A DNA stretch of 43,341 bases from Bacteroides timonensis (GCF_000513195.1 NZ_CBVI010000009.1:1-43341); one strand, 5' to 3'; shown: positions 7,730 through 18,628, numbered from the stretch's first letter. Notes: a model not told the origin generated them from the sequence alone. Numbers and translations are program-made.

Positions 7730-10700
7730 TTACTTTGTTACGAGCACTTTCTTTCCTTCGAGGAAATAGACTCCTTCAACAAGACCATTTACTTGATTTT
7801 CTCCTTCAATTGCATCTACAGTACGAACGAGCATTCCAGTTGTGTTGTAGATGTTGATTGTCCGGTCTTTATCTGTGTGGATATAGATAATTCCATGTTT
7901 ACTATATACCTTCAGCGATTCTGCATCTTTCTGTATCATGTCGCCTAAACCAGTTATGTCACCGTTTCCGCCGATGCTGTACATGCGTGGAGCAGATGCG
8001 CCACTGAATTCCAGCTTATTTACTACATAGGCTTCAAAAGGACGTATACTACGGCTATCGCGCTCAAACATGCTTCCTAATGTTTCATTGGTGTATTGCC
8101 AGTCTGAGTTCAGTGCATATACCTCTATATCCTGGGGCACGGTAGTAAACGTAGGCACCAAATCAAATGCTGGTCCTTCCGATTTCTCAAGGGTGGCAGG
8201 GGTTGCGGGAATATCTACTCCGTCGGCAGAGGCGGCGATGAATTGCACTTCTCCAGACACATTATAGTCTTCATCATACGTGTAGTTGTTGGGAACGGCA
8301 ATGATGTAAGGCTTATGGGCTACGATGGCCGTGGCACTGCTGAAACCTTTGTCGGAATTCAATTCGCGGAGCCAGAACGGAGTTGCATTGGTCATGTCTG
8401 CACCGAACGGAGCCAGTTTTCGCGAGCCGAACATAACGGAAGTGACGTCGAATGGCAGTGCGATGCTTTCCCATCCTTTCGATTCGCCGCGCCCTGTTTC
8501 AAGACTGAAAGTTTTGCGGAACACAATCTTTTTGGCTTTGAATGCCATTTCGCAATTATACGTATAGCGGTCAGTGATATCAATGCTGTCTGCTATGCCG
8601 TCGCGAATGATATTATACCACTTGGCAGGTACTTCCGTGTTAGCGGTTACATACATCAGGCAGTTCTTGGCTGGTGAGAAGATATCATCCGCGATCTGGG
8701 TATCGTTATTCCAGTGGATCGCCAATAATTCGGTGGTGCCGCTGAAAGCGCCGGGCTGCACTGTCTTAATCCCTTTGCCCACTTTGATGGAACGCACATT
8801 CGGACAATTGTTGAAAGCTTTTCTGCCAATGAACTCTACATTATCTTTCAGTTCGATGCGGGTCAGTTTGGGGCTGCTGTAGAAGGCGCATTCACCGATT
8901 TCCTTTAGTCCGGTGCCAAAGCTGACACTTTCGAGGCTGTTAGAACTGCCTCCATAGCTTTCGCCATAACTGAAAGCGGTGTTGCCGATATACGTCAGGC
9001 TGTTAGGGAATGCCAACGACTTAATACCGGCTGAGCGGGTGAAGGCATAGCTGCAAATTGAGTCCAGTTCTTCAGCGAAAGATACTTCTGCTAATGCTGC
9101 GCAATCCTGGAAAGCATATTCACTGATTTTACGGGCCGGAATATGTATTTTAGCCAATTTTCCGCATGAGGCAAAGGCGTATTGTCCGATAGAGTCGGTC
9201 GTTGCCAATGTCACATCCTGCAGATTGTTGCAAGTGTTGAAGGCATAGGGAGCGATTGTTTTAGTGCCGCCTTCTTTCATGGTCACGGTGGTCAGGACGG
9301 CGTTCTGCGCGAAAGCGCTTTCGCCAATTCGGGTAGAACCGGCCCCTATGGCTACAGTGGCAAGTTCGTTGCAATAGCCGAATGCGCTTTCTCCGATATT
9401 GACCACAGTGGCCGGGATGGATACGGCTTTTAATTTGGTGCCGTAGAAGGCCCGGTCTTTAATGGTGGTCAATCCTTCAGGGAGATTTATTTCACTGATA
9501 TTCGTATAATTGAATGCTTGAATACCGATGCTCTTTACATTAGGACCCAGTACAAACTTGGTTACATCCGAACGGTTATTGAAGGCATAGTCGGGAATGC
9601 TTTTCATGTTCAGGGTGAACTGTCCGATAGAGGTTTGGTAGAAAGCTTCCGGATGTATTTCCGTAACCTTTTCAGGAATGGTCAGGTCTTTCAGCGAGGT
9701 ACAGTATGCAAAGCTGTATGCATCTAAAGTGGTCACATTCTCTCCAATAGTTACATTCGTCAGATTATCACAGGAGCTGAATGTATTTTGCGGTACCTTC
9801 GTAAGGCCTGAACCCAGTTTGGCACTTTTCAGCAGAGCGAACCCTGAGAATGTCCCTTCCGGAAGTTGGGTAATCCCATTTCCTATTGTGACGGATGCCA
9901 GTTTATTTTCCAGCCCTCTGAATGTTTCCTTCAAAGAAACAACTTTATCGGGAATAACCAAATCGGAGATGGCAGTTCCTTCGAACAGGTTATTTCCCAG
10001 TACGCGTGTATTGACCGGCAGTGTTATCGCTTTCAAGTTCCGGCAGTTTTGGAAGGCGTATCCGGCAATGCTGTCGATGCCGACTCCCAGCACGATGTTG
10101 CTCAAGGTGTCGCATTCGGCGAAAGCATATTCACCGATGCTTTTCACATTATTCGGGATGCTGATGCTTTTTAGTTTCTTGTCACCGGTGTTGTAGAAGG
10201 CATAAGCGCTTATTTCCGTGAGCTCGGCATTCAGTTGAATCTTACGCAGAGAGTCGCAGCCGCTGAAAGCATAACTGCCTATCTTGCGAATGCTGTTAGG
10301 CAGACCGATGGAGTCAAGAGCTGTACAGTTATTGAAAGTATTGGCCGGAATCTCTGTCAAGACAGTGTTGAATTTGACTTTCTTCAGTTGGGTGCAAGTA
10401 TTGAAGACCTCTTCTCCGATAGTAGTGACCTTTGCGGGGAATGTAAATGAGCGTAAAGCGGTTGAGCTGAAAGCTGATCTTCCAATCTTAGTAACGTTTT
10501 CGCCTAATACGATTTCTTGCAGTTTACTCTTATTACTCAATAAGTTGTCGGGAATTTCTGTAACAGATACACCGAAGCTAATCTTTCGCATGTTTGCAAA
10601 ACTGGAAGCGATATTGATAATTTCGGGAATGGTATTGTCTACCGTCACTTCACGTATACTGTCGCATTCTCCAAATGCATTATTTGCTATTTGGGTAATT

Positions 10701-13700
10701 TGCTTACCGAGAATAATGGAACGCAAGCTATCGCAATTATAGAATGCCATTTCAGGAATTTGGGTTAACTTGCTGGGAAGCGTAAGTGTACGCAGACCGG
10801 CACCGTTAAAAGCAGAAGTTCCTAGGTTGGTTATAGTTTCTGGGAAGCTGAATGATGCCAAAGAGGTACATCCGCTAAAAGCGTTGTTACCGATTGTTTT
10901 TACCTTCTTTCCTAAGATTACTTTCGTGAGTTTTGCCTGCCCGCTGAATGCACTGTTGATTTCTTCGATTCCATCACCGAAAGTTACTGAGGTAATGTTA
11001 GGTGTGTCGCGGAAAGCTCCGGAGTAATCGGACACAATAGTCTTGAGGCTATCGCCAAGCACAACTGTTTTTAGGTTAGGACAGGAAGCGAAGGTACGTT
11101 CCCTTAAGGTCTTTAGTTTGTTTGGTATCGTAATGCTTTCCAATCCAGCTCCAATGAATGAGTATGCACCCAATGCCCGTAGGCTGTCAGGTAATTTAAT
11201 ATCTTTCAGCCCCGCACATCCGTTGAAAGCATAATCTTCTATGGTAGTTGCGGTATTAGGAATATTAATGCTGCTTAATTGAGCGCATCCGGCAAATGCA
11301 CTACCTCCAATGGTTTTCACACTATCACCCAATATCACTGTAGTAAGATTAGTTTTTCCATTGAACAGGGCAGGAATTGTGGTAAGTTTCGGACTGAAAT
11401 ATACCTTTTCTATATTAGGACAGTTCTCAAAAACATTGTTATATGAATGTATGCTATTCACGCCTTTTCCCATGTTGACAATTCGGAGTTTCTCGCAATT
11501 GGCAAAAATTCTGTTGTCTAGGTATGCCAATGAATCGGGGAAAGCGATGCTATCCAGACTATTACAACCTATGAAAGCTTCTGGGTTAATTGCCTTTAAA
11601 TTTTTAGGAAAGATAATCTCCTTTAAATTCGCACATCCGGCAAATGTACTATTGCCAATTGTTTTTAAAGAATCCGGCAAAGTGATATGCTCTAATGCTG
11701 CACATCCGTTGAAAGTGCCATTCAATTCTCTAAATCCTTTTCCTAAAGTGATATTTGCCAATTTGGCCTTTCCGCTGAATTGAGCATTAAGAGTGGTTAA
11801 TCCATCACCGATAATCAGCGTTGTAATGTTGTTACATCCTTCGAATGCCGCTTCCTGATAGTAACCGCCGATATTGGTCACTCCATTTCCTATCTTTACC
11901 GTTTCCAGTGCCGTACATCCATTGAAGGTATATCGCTGAATGCTTTCCACTTTATCGGGGATTGCGATTTCTGTCAGGCTGCTGCAGTTCGTAAAAGCTT
12001 GTTCTCCGATGTTTTTCAAGCTGTCATTCAGAATTATGCCGTTCAGTTTACTACAATTATAGAATGCTGCCGCACCGATGGTACGGGTACTGTCGGGGAA
12101 GTTTATTGTAGTAAGGCTGGTACATCCATTGAAGGTGTTATCGCCGATCGTTCTTAATTCGTCCGGTAATGTAATCGTTTCCAATGCTGTACATCCGTTG
12201 AAGGTTCCGTGCAGCTCTTTGAAACCTTTTCCTAAAGTGATATTTGCCAGTTTGGCCTTTCCGCTGAATTGAGCACTAAGAGTGGTCAAGCCATCACCGA
12301 TAATCAGCGTTGTAATGTTGTCACATCCTTCGAATGCCGCTTCCTGATAGTAGCCGCCGATATTGGTCACTCCATTTCCTATCTTTACCGTTTCCAGTGC
12401 CGTACATCCATCGAAGGTATGTCGCTGAATGCTTTCCACTTTATCGGGGATTGCAATTTCGGTAAGACTGCTACAGTTCGTAAAAGCATTTTCTCCGATG
12501 CTTTTCAAACTGTCATTCAGAGTGATGCCGTTGAGTTTGCTACAATTATAGAATGCCGTCGTACCGATGGTACGGGTACTGTCGGGGAAGTTTATTGTAG
12601 TAAGGCTGGTACATCCATTGAAGGTGTTATCGCCGATCGTTCTTAATTCGTCCGGTAATGTAATCGTTTCCAATGCCGTACATCTGCTGAAGGTTTCGTG
12701 CAGTTCCTGAAGATTCTTGCCCAAAGTGACGGAAGTAAGTTTCGTTTTTCCTGCGAATTGGTTATTTAGTTTTGTTATCCCGTCACCAATGACTAAAGTT
12801 GTAAGATTATCACATCCCTCGAAGACCGGAGTTTGATAATATCCACCAAGCGATGTTACTCCATTTCCTATTTTCACAGTTTCCAGTCCTGAACATCCTG
12901 TGAAGACATATCCATCTATAGTCTGCAGAAGTTCCGGAATAACAACTTCTTTCAGGCTTGTACATCCTTGGAATGAACTACCTTCAAGAGTACGGAGTGC
13001 AGAAGGCAATGCAATGCTTTCTAATGCGGGACAGTTTAGGAAAGCTTGGCTTCCGATGAAATTCACGCTTTCCGGTATGACGACTTGTTTCAGAGAAGGA
13101 CTTTCCGCAAATGCAGAACTTTCTATTCGGGTGATACCAGTCGGCAGAATAATTGTCTCCAGAGTAGTGCTACTGTGGAAGAAAGAGTTTCCTACTGTAT
13201 TGTTTTCTAAAATAGCTTCGCTTAAGTCCAGTGTCTTTAGTTCCGTTGCCTTGATTTTCAGAAAGTCTATATCCGTTTTATTGATTGAACCGGAAAGTTT
13301 TACGGAAATGACATTGGGGAGTTCAGCTTCCGGAATAAGCGTATTAATCGTGCCGGGAGTTGTTACGTTGTATTGGTGGCTGAATGCTCCGCTATAGGCT
13401 CTCAATGTTATTTCTTTGGTTCCATAATTTGTAGAAACAATAGCCTTTCCTTCAATATTGCCTTCAGTTGTGGAGGTCAAAGTCACAGGTATGGTGATTT
13501 TTTGCAAAGAGCTGATTGTTTGAGTGTAATCGCCTATGCTGAAAGGAGCTTCCGTTGTGATGCTGTTGATGGTGACAACTTCTGTTCCAATGTTTGTCAG
13601 ATGTACTTCTTTTGTTATAGGGGTGTTAACAGTCACATTGCCGAAGTATATCTGGGAGTCGCATATAGGGCGTCCCACTCCTGCCACGACAAAGGCATCC

Positions 13701-14176
13701 GGAGTGATGAAAATGTTCCTGACTTGAGCTTCATCAAATCCGGCAGTGGTACCTCCATTTTTTTGGTATGACCATTTAATGGTGTGTACACCAGGGGCTA
13801 ATTGATGAGTTACTTCTGAAAAATTGGCCATATCGGTTCCACCGATAGATTGAATTTCTCGACCATCTACATAGAAGTAAAGCCTGTCGGAATATTCACT
13901 GTTTACATACCATTCAAAAGATATTGTGGCATCAAATGTCAATTCAAACGTGGTACTAAACCATCCTTCCGAGTTATCATCCTTATTTGTACTTTGTACT
14001 TTTCCCCCACCTGCGCTCCATGCATTCGTTGTCGAATGTTGAAATGTTAATGGAAAAGAGCCTTCTTTCAGTGCATTTTCTGCAAATGTATCCGTCTCCT
14101 GTATTGCGGACATGCCTGCGTAGGCACTTACGCCTACGAGACACATTATTAATATATAACTTGCTATTTTTTTCAT
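7730..14176 (-). CDS. Giant BspA-like leucine-rich-repeat surface protein with C-terminal sorting-like domain
   Basis: A 2148-residue secreted protein. A Sec signal peptide (about 1-21, ending SAYAG) is followed by a jelly-roll-like region (about 35-155), an Ig-like 'choice-of-anchor' domain (about 165-265), and then dozens of LRR_5/BspA repeats (about 280-1870) of the form AFxxCxxLxxIxLPxxLxxIG. After a linker the last ~75 residues (LKVYSKHG...YNTTGMLVRT...GVYFLEGKKVLVTK) match the type A C-terminal sorting-domain pattern. BspA-type proteins are known as adhesins that bind host matrix proteins or other bacteria; that role is inferred here. It is the last gene of the PEGA-FN3-LRR operon (18-bp gap upstream). 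Internal near-identical repeats point to expansion by recombination. Confidence 0.9.
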   Translation of the reverse strand: MKKIASYILIMCLVGVSAYAGMSAIQETDTFAENALKEGSFPLTFQHSTTNAWSAGGGKVQSTNKDDNSEGWFSTTFELTFDATISFEWYVNSEYSDRLYFYVDGREIQSIGGTDMANFSEVTHQLAPGVHTIKWSYQKNGGTTAGFDEAQVRNIFITPDAFVVAGVGRPICDSQIYFGNVTVNTPITKEVHLTNIGTEVVTINSITTEAPFSIGDYTQTISSLQKITIPVTLTSTTEGNIEGKAIVSTNYGTKEITLRAYSGAFSHQYNVTTPGTINTLIPEAELPNVISVKLSGSINKTDIDFLKIKATELKTLDLSEAILENNTVGNSFFHSSTTLETIILPTGITRIESSAFAESPSLKQVVIPESVNFIGSQAFLNCPALESIALPSALRTLEGSSFQGCTSLKEVVIPELLQTIDGYVFTGCSGLETVKIGNGVTSLGGYYQTPVFEGCDNLTTLVIGDGITKLNNQFAGKTKLTSVTLGKNLQELHETFSRCTALETITLPDELRTIGDNTFNGCTSLTTINFPDSTRTIGTTAFYNCSKLNGITLNDSLKSIGENAFTNCSSLTEIAIPDKVESIQRHTFDGCTALETVKIGNGVTNIGGYYQEAAFEGCDNITTLIIGDGLTTLSAQFSGKAKLANITLGKGFKELHGTFNGCTALETITLPDELRTIGDNTFNGCTSLTTINFPDSTRTIGAAAFYNCSKLNGIILNDSLKNIGEQAFTNCSSLTEIAIPDKVESIQRYTFNGCTALETVKIGNGVTNIGGYYQEAAFEGCNNITTLIIGDGLTTLNAQFSGKAKLANITLGKGFRELNGTFNGCAALEHITLPDSLKTIGNSTFAGCANLKEIIFPKNLKAINPEAFIGCNSLDSIAFPDSLAYLDNRIFANCEKLRIVNMGKGVNSIHSYNNVFENCPNIEKVYFSPKLTTIPALFNGKTNLTTVILGDSVKTIGGSAFAGCAQLSSINIPNTATTIEDYAFNGCAGLKDIKLPDSLRALGAYSFIGAGLESITIPNKLKTLRERTFASCPNLKTVVLGDSLKTIVSDYSGAFRDTPNITSVTFGDGIEEINSAFSGQAKLTKVILGKKVKTIGNNAFSGCTSLASFSFPETITNLGTSAFNGAGLRTLTLPSKLTQIPEMAFYNCDSLRSIILGKQITQIANNAFGECDSIREVTVDNTIPEIINIASSFANMRKISFGVSVTEIPDNLLSNKSKLQEIVLGENVTKIGRSAFSSTALRSFTFPAKVTTIGEEVFNTCTQLKKVKFNTVLTEIPANTFNNCTALDSIGLPNSIRKIGSYAFSGCDSLRKIQLNAELTEISAYAFYNTGDKKLKSISIPNNVKSIGEYAFAECDTLSNIVLGVGIDSIAGYAFQNCRNLKAITLPVNTRVLGNNLFEGTAISDLVIPDKVVSLKETFRGLENKLASVTIGNGITQLPEGTFSGFALLKSAKLGSGLTKVPQNTFSSCDNLTNVTIGENVTTLDAYSFAYCTSLKDLTIPEKVTEIHPEAFYQTSIGQFTLNMKSIPDYAFNNRSDVTKFVLGPNVKSIGIQAFNYTNISEINLPEGLTTIKDRAFYGTKLKAVSIPATVVNIGESAFGYCNELATVAIGAGSTRIGESAFAQNAVLTTVTMKEGGTKTIAPYAFNTCNNLQDVTLATTDSIGQYAFASCGKLAKIHIPARKISEYAFQDCAALAEVSFAEELDSICSYAFTRSAGIKSLAFPNSLTYIGNTAFSYGESYGGSSNSLESVSFGTGLKEIGECAFYSSPKLTRIELKDNVEFIGRKAFNNCPNVRSIKVGKGIKTVQPGAFSGTTELLAIHWNNDTQIADDIFSPAKNCLMYVTANTEVPAKWYNIIRDGIADSIDITDRYTYNCEMAFKAKKIVFRKTFSLETGRGESKGWESIALPFDVTSVMFGSRKLAPFGADMTNATPFWLRELNSDKGFSSATAIVAHKPYIIAVPNNYTYDEDYNVSGEVQFIAASADGVDIPATPATLEKSEGPAFDLVPTFTTVPQDIEVYALNSDWQYTNETLGSMFERDSRSIRPFEAYVVNKLEFSGASAPRMYSIGGNGDITGLGDMIQKDAESLKVYSKHGIIYIHTDKDRTINIYNTTGMLVRTVDAIEGENQVNGLVEGVYFLEGKKVLVTK
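11699..12677 (-). repeat. 489-bp in-frame tandem duplication inside the LRR gene
   Basis: Landmarks recur at exactly 489 bp (163 codons): TTTGGCCTTTCCGCTGAATT at 11762 and 12251, and ACCGATGGTACGGGTACTG at 12074 and 12563. The block 12074-12187 appears identical to 12563-12676 apart from perhaps the last bases. A third, more diverged copy follows at about 12700-12900. The period covers seven or so LRR units, so the protein frame is kept. Boundaries are approximate because the whole region is repetitive. Confidence 0.85.
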
Positions 14177-14194
14177 GATCGTTATCTATTTTAA

Positions 14195-17095
14195 TTAATT
14201 ACCGGGGTTTTCCATATCATCATCGCCCGGTATCGGGTTGATAGGAGTGGTGAACGTATAGGTACTGGTAACTACTGTACCCTTACTATTCGTGGCAAAT
14301 GCTCGGATATAATAAGTCGTATTCTCTTGCAATTCGGTCATTTCGAATGTCAACAGATTATTGGTTGGGTCCTTCCATTCCTTAACATTGTCTGCTGCAC
14401 CCGGGGTATTGTTTGTTTTACTCCAATAGAAGCCGGCTTTGGTTATGGTGAGATTACCGTTGCTATTGATGCGCGCGGTAGCTTTAGCGCTGTTCAGTGT
14501 GATTTCGTTTACAGACAAATCACCTATACTTGGTTCGTAGGTCGCTGTAGTGGTAAAAGAAGTCATACTGTTGTAGGCCAATCCGGCTTCGTTCTTAGAA
14601 TATGCTCTTACATAATAGGTTACGCCCGGTTGCAATCCTGTCAAAGAGTGTGAGAAAGTGTTGCCATCTGTTGTGATGTCTTTATGAGTGTCACTGATAG
14701 TCGGTTCAGAATTTGTCTCACTCCAGCAAAAACCTTTCTGGCTGATGGTACCATTGTTCGTGCTATAAATAGTTGTGGACAATGTAGCACTTGTCGTAGT
14801 GACTGCTGTGATGTCCGTAGAATACATATTCGGAGGGGTTATGTTGGTTGTAGTGAATGTCTGCATTTCACTAAAACCTGTCCCTACGCTATTCTTCGCA
14901 TAGGCCCACACATAATAAGTCTTTCCGAACGCCAGTCCGGTAATGGTAAGGTTGAACTGTTCGCCGGTTACGGGTTTTGAAGAATCCGTTTTCAAGTCGG
15001 GAGCTTTTCCCGTAGTGTTCCAGCAGAAACCTTTTTCTGTGATGACGGAATTACCATTATCATTGATGGAACTGAAAACGTATGCGGAGTTGATGGTAAC
15101 TGAGTTTACCATAGGCATGGACAGGCTCGGTACATTCAATGCAATTGTAGTGAAATCAGAAGATGATGTATAACTGATTCCAGCTTCGTTCTTTGCAAAC
15201 GCACGTACATAATAGCGTGTACCATTGGCTAATTTGGACAATTTATAACTGAATGTGGTGGTGTTGTCTTCCACCAATTGTTTGGAATCGTCAATGGTAG
15301 GGTTGCTATTGCTGGTGCTCCAACAGAATCCTTTTTCCGAAATTGTGCCGTTGTTGCTACTGGTAATTGTAGATGTGAGCGTGGCTCCGCTGTCAGTGAC
15401 ATCGCTCACGGCTATATGGTTCAGTGTCGGAGCTGATATACTGGTGGTAGTGAAGCTGACGCTTTCACTGTATCCGGTGGCTACTCCGTTGGTTGCATAG
15501 GCTCGTACATGATAAGTAGTTCCGAACTTCAGATCTTTTACTTGGAGTGAGAAAGTGTTTCCTTCTACAGGTTGCGAACTGTCTTCAATAGTCGGCTGAT
15601 TCTTGGTACTGCTCCAGCAGAATCCTTTAGCTATAATATCAGAGTTGTTATTGCTGACGATAGAGCTGTTGAATACCGCGCTTGACGTCGTAATGTTGGC
15701 TTGCGGTATGGTGGGCATAGCCAGTTCGGGGGCGTCGAGCACTAACGTCTTGAAGTTTTCTGGTGCGGAATAGGAAACGCCTTTATCATTCTTTACATAA
15801 GCTACTACCCAATAAGGGGTTTGGTTGGCTTTCAGATCGGTAAGTACGAACGTGAAGTCTGTGCCTTCGATGGCGTGGGATTCGCAACCTGCGGCTCCAA
15901 TCTCCGGATTCTGGCTGGTACTGCTCCAGCAGAATCCACGTTCGGTTATTGTACCGTTACCGGTGTTCGCTACCGATGCGGCCAATTGCGCGGTTGTTGT
16001 CGTGATGTTGTAAACCTTAGAAAGGGTTACTTCAGCTTTGGTTACGCTGGTGGTGGTAATGGTTATTTTATTTCCGTATCCGGTACCTTTTTCATTGATG
16101 GCATAACTGCGTACGTAGTAAGTAGTCCCCTCTTTCAATCCGGTGATTTCCGAGGCGAATATTTTGCTGTCATTAAGAGCTACCTCAACATTACCCTCAC
16201 ATGCTCCTAGCATAGGCGATGCATTGGTACTGCTCCAGCAGAAACCGCGGGTAGTGACTTTGGCTGTTCCTTCATCGGTAATTTCAGCGCTTACTACGGC
16301 GTAGTCACCTCTGACGTCAGCGTCTTCATAAGTGCGTACGGTAGGTTTTTCGGCATTGGCTGTTCTTAGTACGGTCTTTTCGCCATAGCCTACACTACCG
16401 GCATCATTCATGGCATAAGCGCGGACAGTATAATCTGTAGAAGCTTCCAGACCATCGATTGTAATGCTGAATTCTTTATTAGCCAGGCTTAGATCCGGCA
16501 TTTCATTCTCGGGAATAGTTGCCATCAGGTCTGCCAGTGTGGGGTCTTTATCGGCTCCTTTGGCATAGCAAAAGCCACAAAGAGTGATAGATTCCGCCCC
16601 GATGGATACTATGGAACTTTGGACTGACAAACTTTGATTGTCAGCTTCGGAAATCATGGTTACTTTAGCCAGTTCAGGGGCGTTGTTTGCTGTGGTAGAG
16701 AATTGTAGTATATCTGCACTGATCACGGTGGTATTACCACAAGTGATGTAGATGCAGTAGAAGTAGTTGGTACCCGGTTCAAGACCTTCCAACTTTACCC
16801 GGCAAGTACCTGATGTGTTTTCAACGGGTACTTTCGTTACATTATTATCAGTGAATACTTTCTTTTCGAGCAATGCTTTTGTCTTAGAATAGGCAAATCC
16901 ACATTCTGTTATGTCCAGCTCGTTTTTTCCGATGCTTCCCTGCAAGGTAGCTTCTTTACGGGTGATATCGCTTTGTGCTACCACTTCCAGAGTCATCTCC
17001 GGTGCTACCCATGTGGGTTCTGTGTCTTTCTCGCAACTGCCAATGATGAGTATTAGACAGCCGAGAAAAGCTGTGAGTTTTATAATTTGTTTCAT
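14195..17095 (-). CDS. Lipoprotein with nine fibronectin type III-like repeats
   Basis: A 966-residue predicted outer-membrane lipoprotein. The N terminus is a signal peptide with lipobox IIGSC (Cys21), followed by EKD, acidic residues near the position used by Bacteroides surface-export signals. The rest is an array of about nine FN3-like domains of roughly 95-105 residues, each with a GFCWS-type strand (GFAYS, GFCYA, GFCWS five times, GFCWN, GFYWS in total order) and a TYYVRAYAKN-type strand. The C terminus is a short Pro/Asp-rich tail. No catalytic domain is seen, so it is probably a spacer or adhesive stalk. It is 21 bp after the PEGA gene and 18 bp before the LRR gene, which implies co-transcription and probably joint function at the cell surface. 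Confidence 0.85.
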   Translation of the reverse strand: MKQIIKLTAFLGCLILIIGSCEKDTEPTWVAPEMTLEVVAQSDITRKEATLQGSIGKNELDITECGFAYSKTKALLEKKVFTDNNVTKVPVENTSGTCRVKLEGLEPGTNYFYCIYITCGNTTVISADILQFSTTANNAPELAKVTMISEADNQSLSVQSSIVSIGAESITLCGFCYAKGADKDPTLADLMATIPENEMPDLSLANKEFSITIDGLEASTDYTVRAYAMNDAGSVGYGEKTVLRTANAEKPTVRTYEDADVRGDYAVVSAEITDEGTAKVTTRGFCWSSTNASPMLGACEGNVEVALNDSKIFASEITGLKEGTTYYVRSYAINEKGTGYGNKITITTTSVTKAEVTLSKVYNITTTTAQLAASVANTGNGTITERGFCWSSTSQNPEIGAAGCESHAIEGTDFTFVLTDLKANQTPYWVVAYVKNDKGVSYSAPENFKTLVLDAPELAMPTIPQANITTSSAVFNSSIVSNNNSDIIAKGFCWSSTKNQPTIEDSSQPVEGNTFSLQVKDLKFGTTYHVRAYATNGVATGYSESVSFTTTSISAPTLNHIAVSDVTDSGATLTSTITSSNNGTISEKGFCWSTSNSNPTIDDSKQLVEDNTTTFSYKLSKLANGTRYYVRAFAKNEAGISYTSSSDFTTIALNVPSLSMPMVNSVTINSAYVFSSINDNGNSVITEKGFCWNTTGKAPDLKTDSSKPVTGEQFNLTITGLAFGKTYYVWAYAKNSVGTGFSEMQTFTTTNITPPNMYSTDITAVTTTSATLSTTIYSTNNGTISQKGFCWSETNSEPTISDTHKDITTDGNTFSHSLTGLQPGVTYYVRAYSKNEAGLAYNSMTSFTTTATYEPSIGDLSVNEITLNSAKATARINSNGNLTITKAGFYWSKTNNTPGAADNVKEWKDPTNNLLTFEMTELQENTTYYIRAFATNSKGTVVTSTYTFTTPINPIPGDDDMENPGN

Positions 17096-17116
17096 GATGG
17101 TTGAATGTTTGATTCG

Positions 17117-18469
17117 TTAGAAAATGAGACCCACACCGGCAGTTACCTGGTGGTATTTAAAGTTGATGGTGTTGAAGCCGACGGAAAGGGCTATTCCTTT
17201 CAGGCGCAGGATAGCACCCAGTTCTGCAGCTACTCCTGTCGGGCTATGGTCGGTATTCTTATACCAGCTCTCATTGTCATCCGTATCGGCAAGCCATGCT
17301 AACGTACGGCTTCCGTAACCGGCACCTACATATCCGTAGAGTGGTTTGCTCAATCGGCGCAGATATCCTGCTGTAATGGTGAGCACTGACTTTTCTACTA
17401 TTCCCGGCTTATAGATAATGGATTCTCCGGTGGAGGTGCGTTGGCTGTCATCGCATTCTCCCACTGTCTTTACGGAATTGAAGTCACTGCGGAAAGCGGC
17501 ATAAAAACCGTTCTTGCGGGTAAAACCTAACATACCTCCGAAAGAGGTTTGTCCTCCTCCTCCAAAACCGGCTTGTGCCATCAGGATCATCTTGCGCGGT
17601 TCCTTGGGCTTAATGGTAGATTCCATGTGGAAAGTGGGGCGTACGGTCTCTCCGGCCGTCACTCTCAGTGTGGAGTCTATAGGGAAATAGTTTTGTTTTT
17701 CGATGCGTACCTTATATTCTTTTATAGCCATACGGTCGCTGCGATAAGGTGTTTTGCCTACCAATACACTGTCCAGATATACATTGGCGTCCTGTTCAGG
17801 CAAAGAGAAGATTTCCATATAGCCGAATTTAGGTTTCAACGCTACACTCTTGGTCACTGGCTCGTTACCTAACTGGATGACACCTGCATCGGGTTGATAC
17901 ATGGGGGCCTCTACCCGGTAGGTATGTTCGCCCTTGGGCATGGTTGCATTGAAAAGTCCGTTTTCTACGGGCACCAGTTCATCGTCGATATAGATGTTGG
18001 CAGTTGCGGGTTCCGGACGGAATACAAGGAATTGCATGTTGTTTTCTACCACAGGTTTGTCCTCCCTGTCTCCGGTATTGAGCACCATTTCATAAACAGT
18101 GGCTTTCTCAATAATTTCCGGATAGAAGTAGTTCCTCATAATGCCCAACTGATCGTGCAGGATAGAAATACGCCGTGCGCCGCGAGGGACATAGAGCCAT
18201 ATCTCTCCGGTTTTGTTTTCACGTGCGGTAATACCCAGGGCATCGGGCTCGAACATGAAGTCCTTTACGTTAGTTACAATGCGTATAAGAGCGCATATCT
18301 CTCCATTTTGGTCACGCTTGGGAGCGGTGACGCGAGCGGTTAGGTCGCTTTCCATACGTTGGAAAGAGGCCACACTGATTTTGCTTTGTTGCGCATGTAA
18401 TTCTGTATCCATGATATTGGGCAGAATGAGTAGCAGCAGCATTAGATACTTGAATTGTTTGTGTACCAT
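17117..18469 (-). CDS. PEGA-domain protein with C-terminal outer-membrane beta-barrel
   Basis: A 450-residue envelope protein. A signal peptide (about 1-26, ending LHAQ) is followed by a beta-rich N-terminal domain (about 27-150), a PEGA-like domain (about 155-215, with ANIYIDDELV), a second PEGA domain (about 226-285, with ANVYLDSVLVGKTPY) and a C-terminal ~155-residue segment of alternating hydrophobic strands. That segment begins at about 293 (MILMAQAGFGGG), contains YGYVGAGYGSRTL and ends HQVTAGVGLIF; the terminal Phe is typical of outer-membrane barrels. PEGA domains are surface or periplasmic beta modules found with cell-wall or S-layer proteins. First gene of the compact operon with the FN3 lipoprotein and the LRR protein, it may anchor or export them; that is inference. 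Confidence 0.8.
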   Translation of the reverse strand: MVHKQFKYLMLLLLILPNIMDTELHAQQSKISVASFQRMESDLTARVTAPKRDQNGEICALIRIVTNVKDFMFEPDALGITARENKTGEIWLYVPRGARRISILHDQLGIMRNYFYPEIIEKATVYEMVLNTGDREDKPVVENNMQFLVFRPEPATANIYIDDELVPVENGLFNATMPKGEHTYRVEAPMYQPDAGVIQLGNEPVTKSVALKPKFGYMEIFSLPEQDANVYLDSVLVGKTPYRSDRMAIKEYKVRIEKQNYFPIDSTLRVTAGETVRPTFHMESTIKPKEPRKMILMAQAGFGGGGQTSFGGMLGFTRKNGFYAAFRSDFNSVKTVGECDDSQRTSTGESIIYKPGIVEKSVLTITAGYLRRLSKPLYGYVGAGYGSRTLAWLADTDDNESWYKNTDHSPTGVAAELGAILRLKGIALSVGFNTINFKYHQVTAGVGLIF

Positions 18470-18628
18470 GACTGTGAATATTATTATGAGTTATTTGTTG
18501 TTTCGCTAAGAAGTAAATAATAGATAGTACTAACAACATATACTCATGACAGTGCATGTGTACATACATAATGTGTAATGTTGACCCATAAATTAAGTGT
18601 GTAAAATGTTGTTTAATATTCTTCGACA

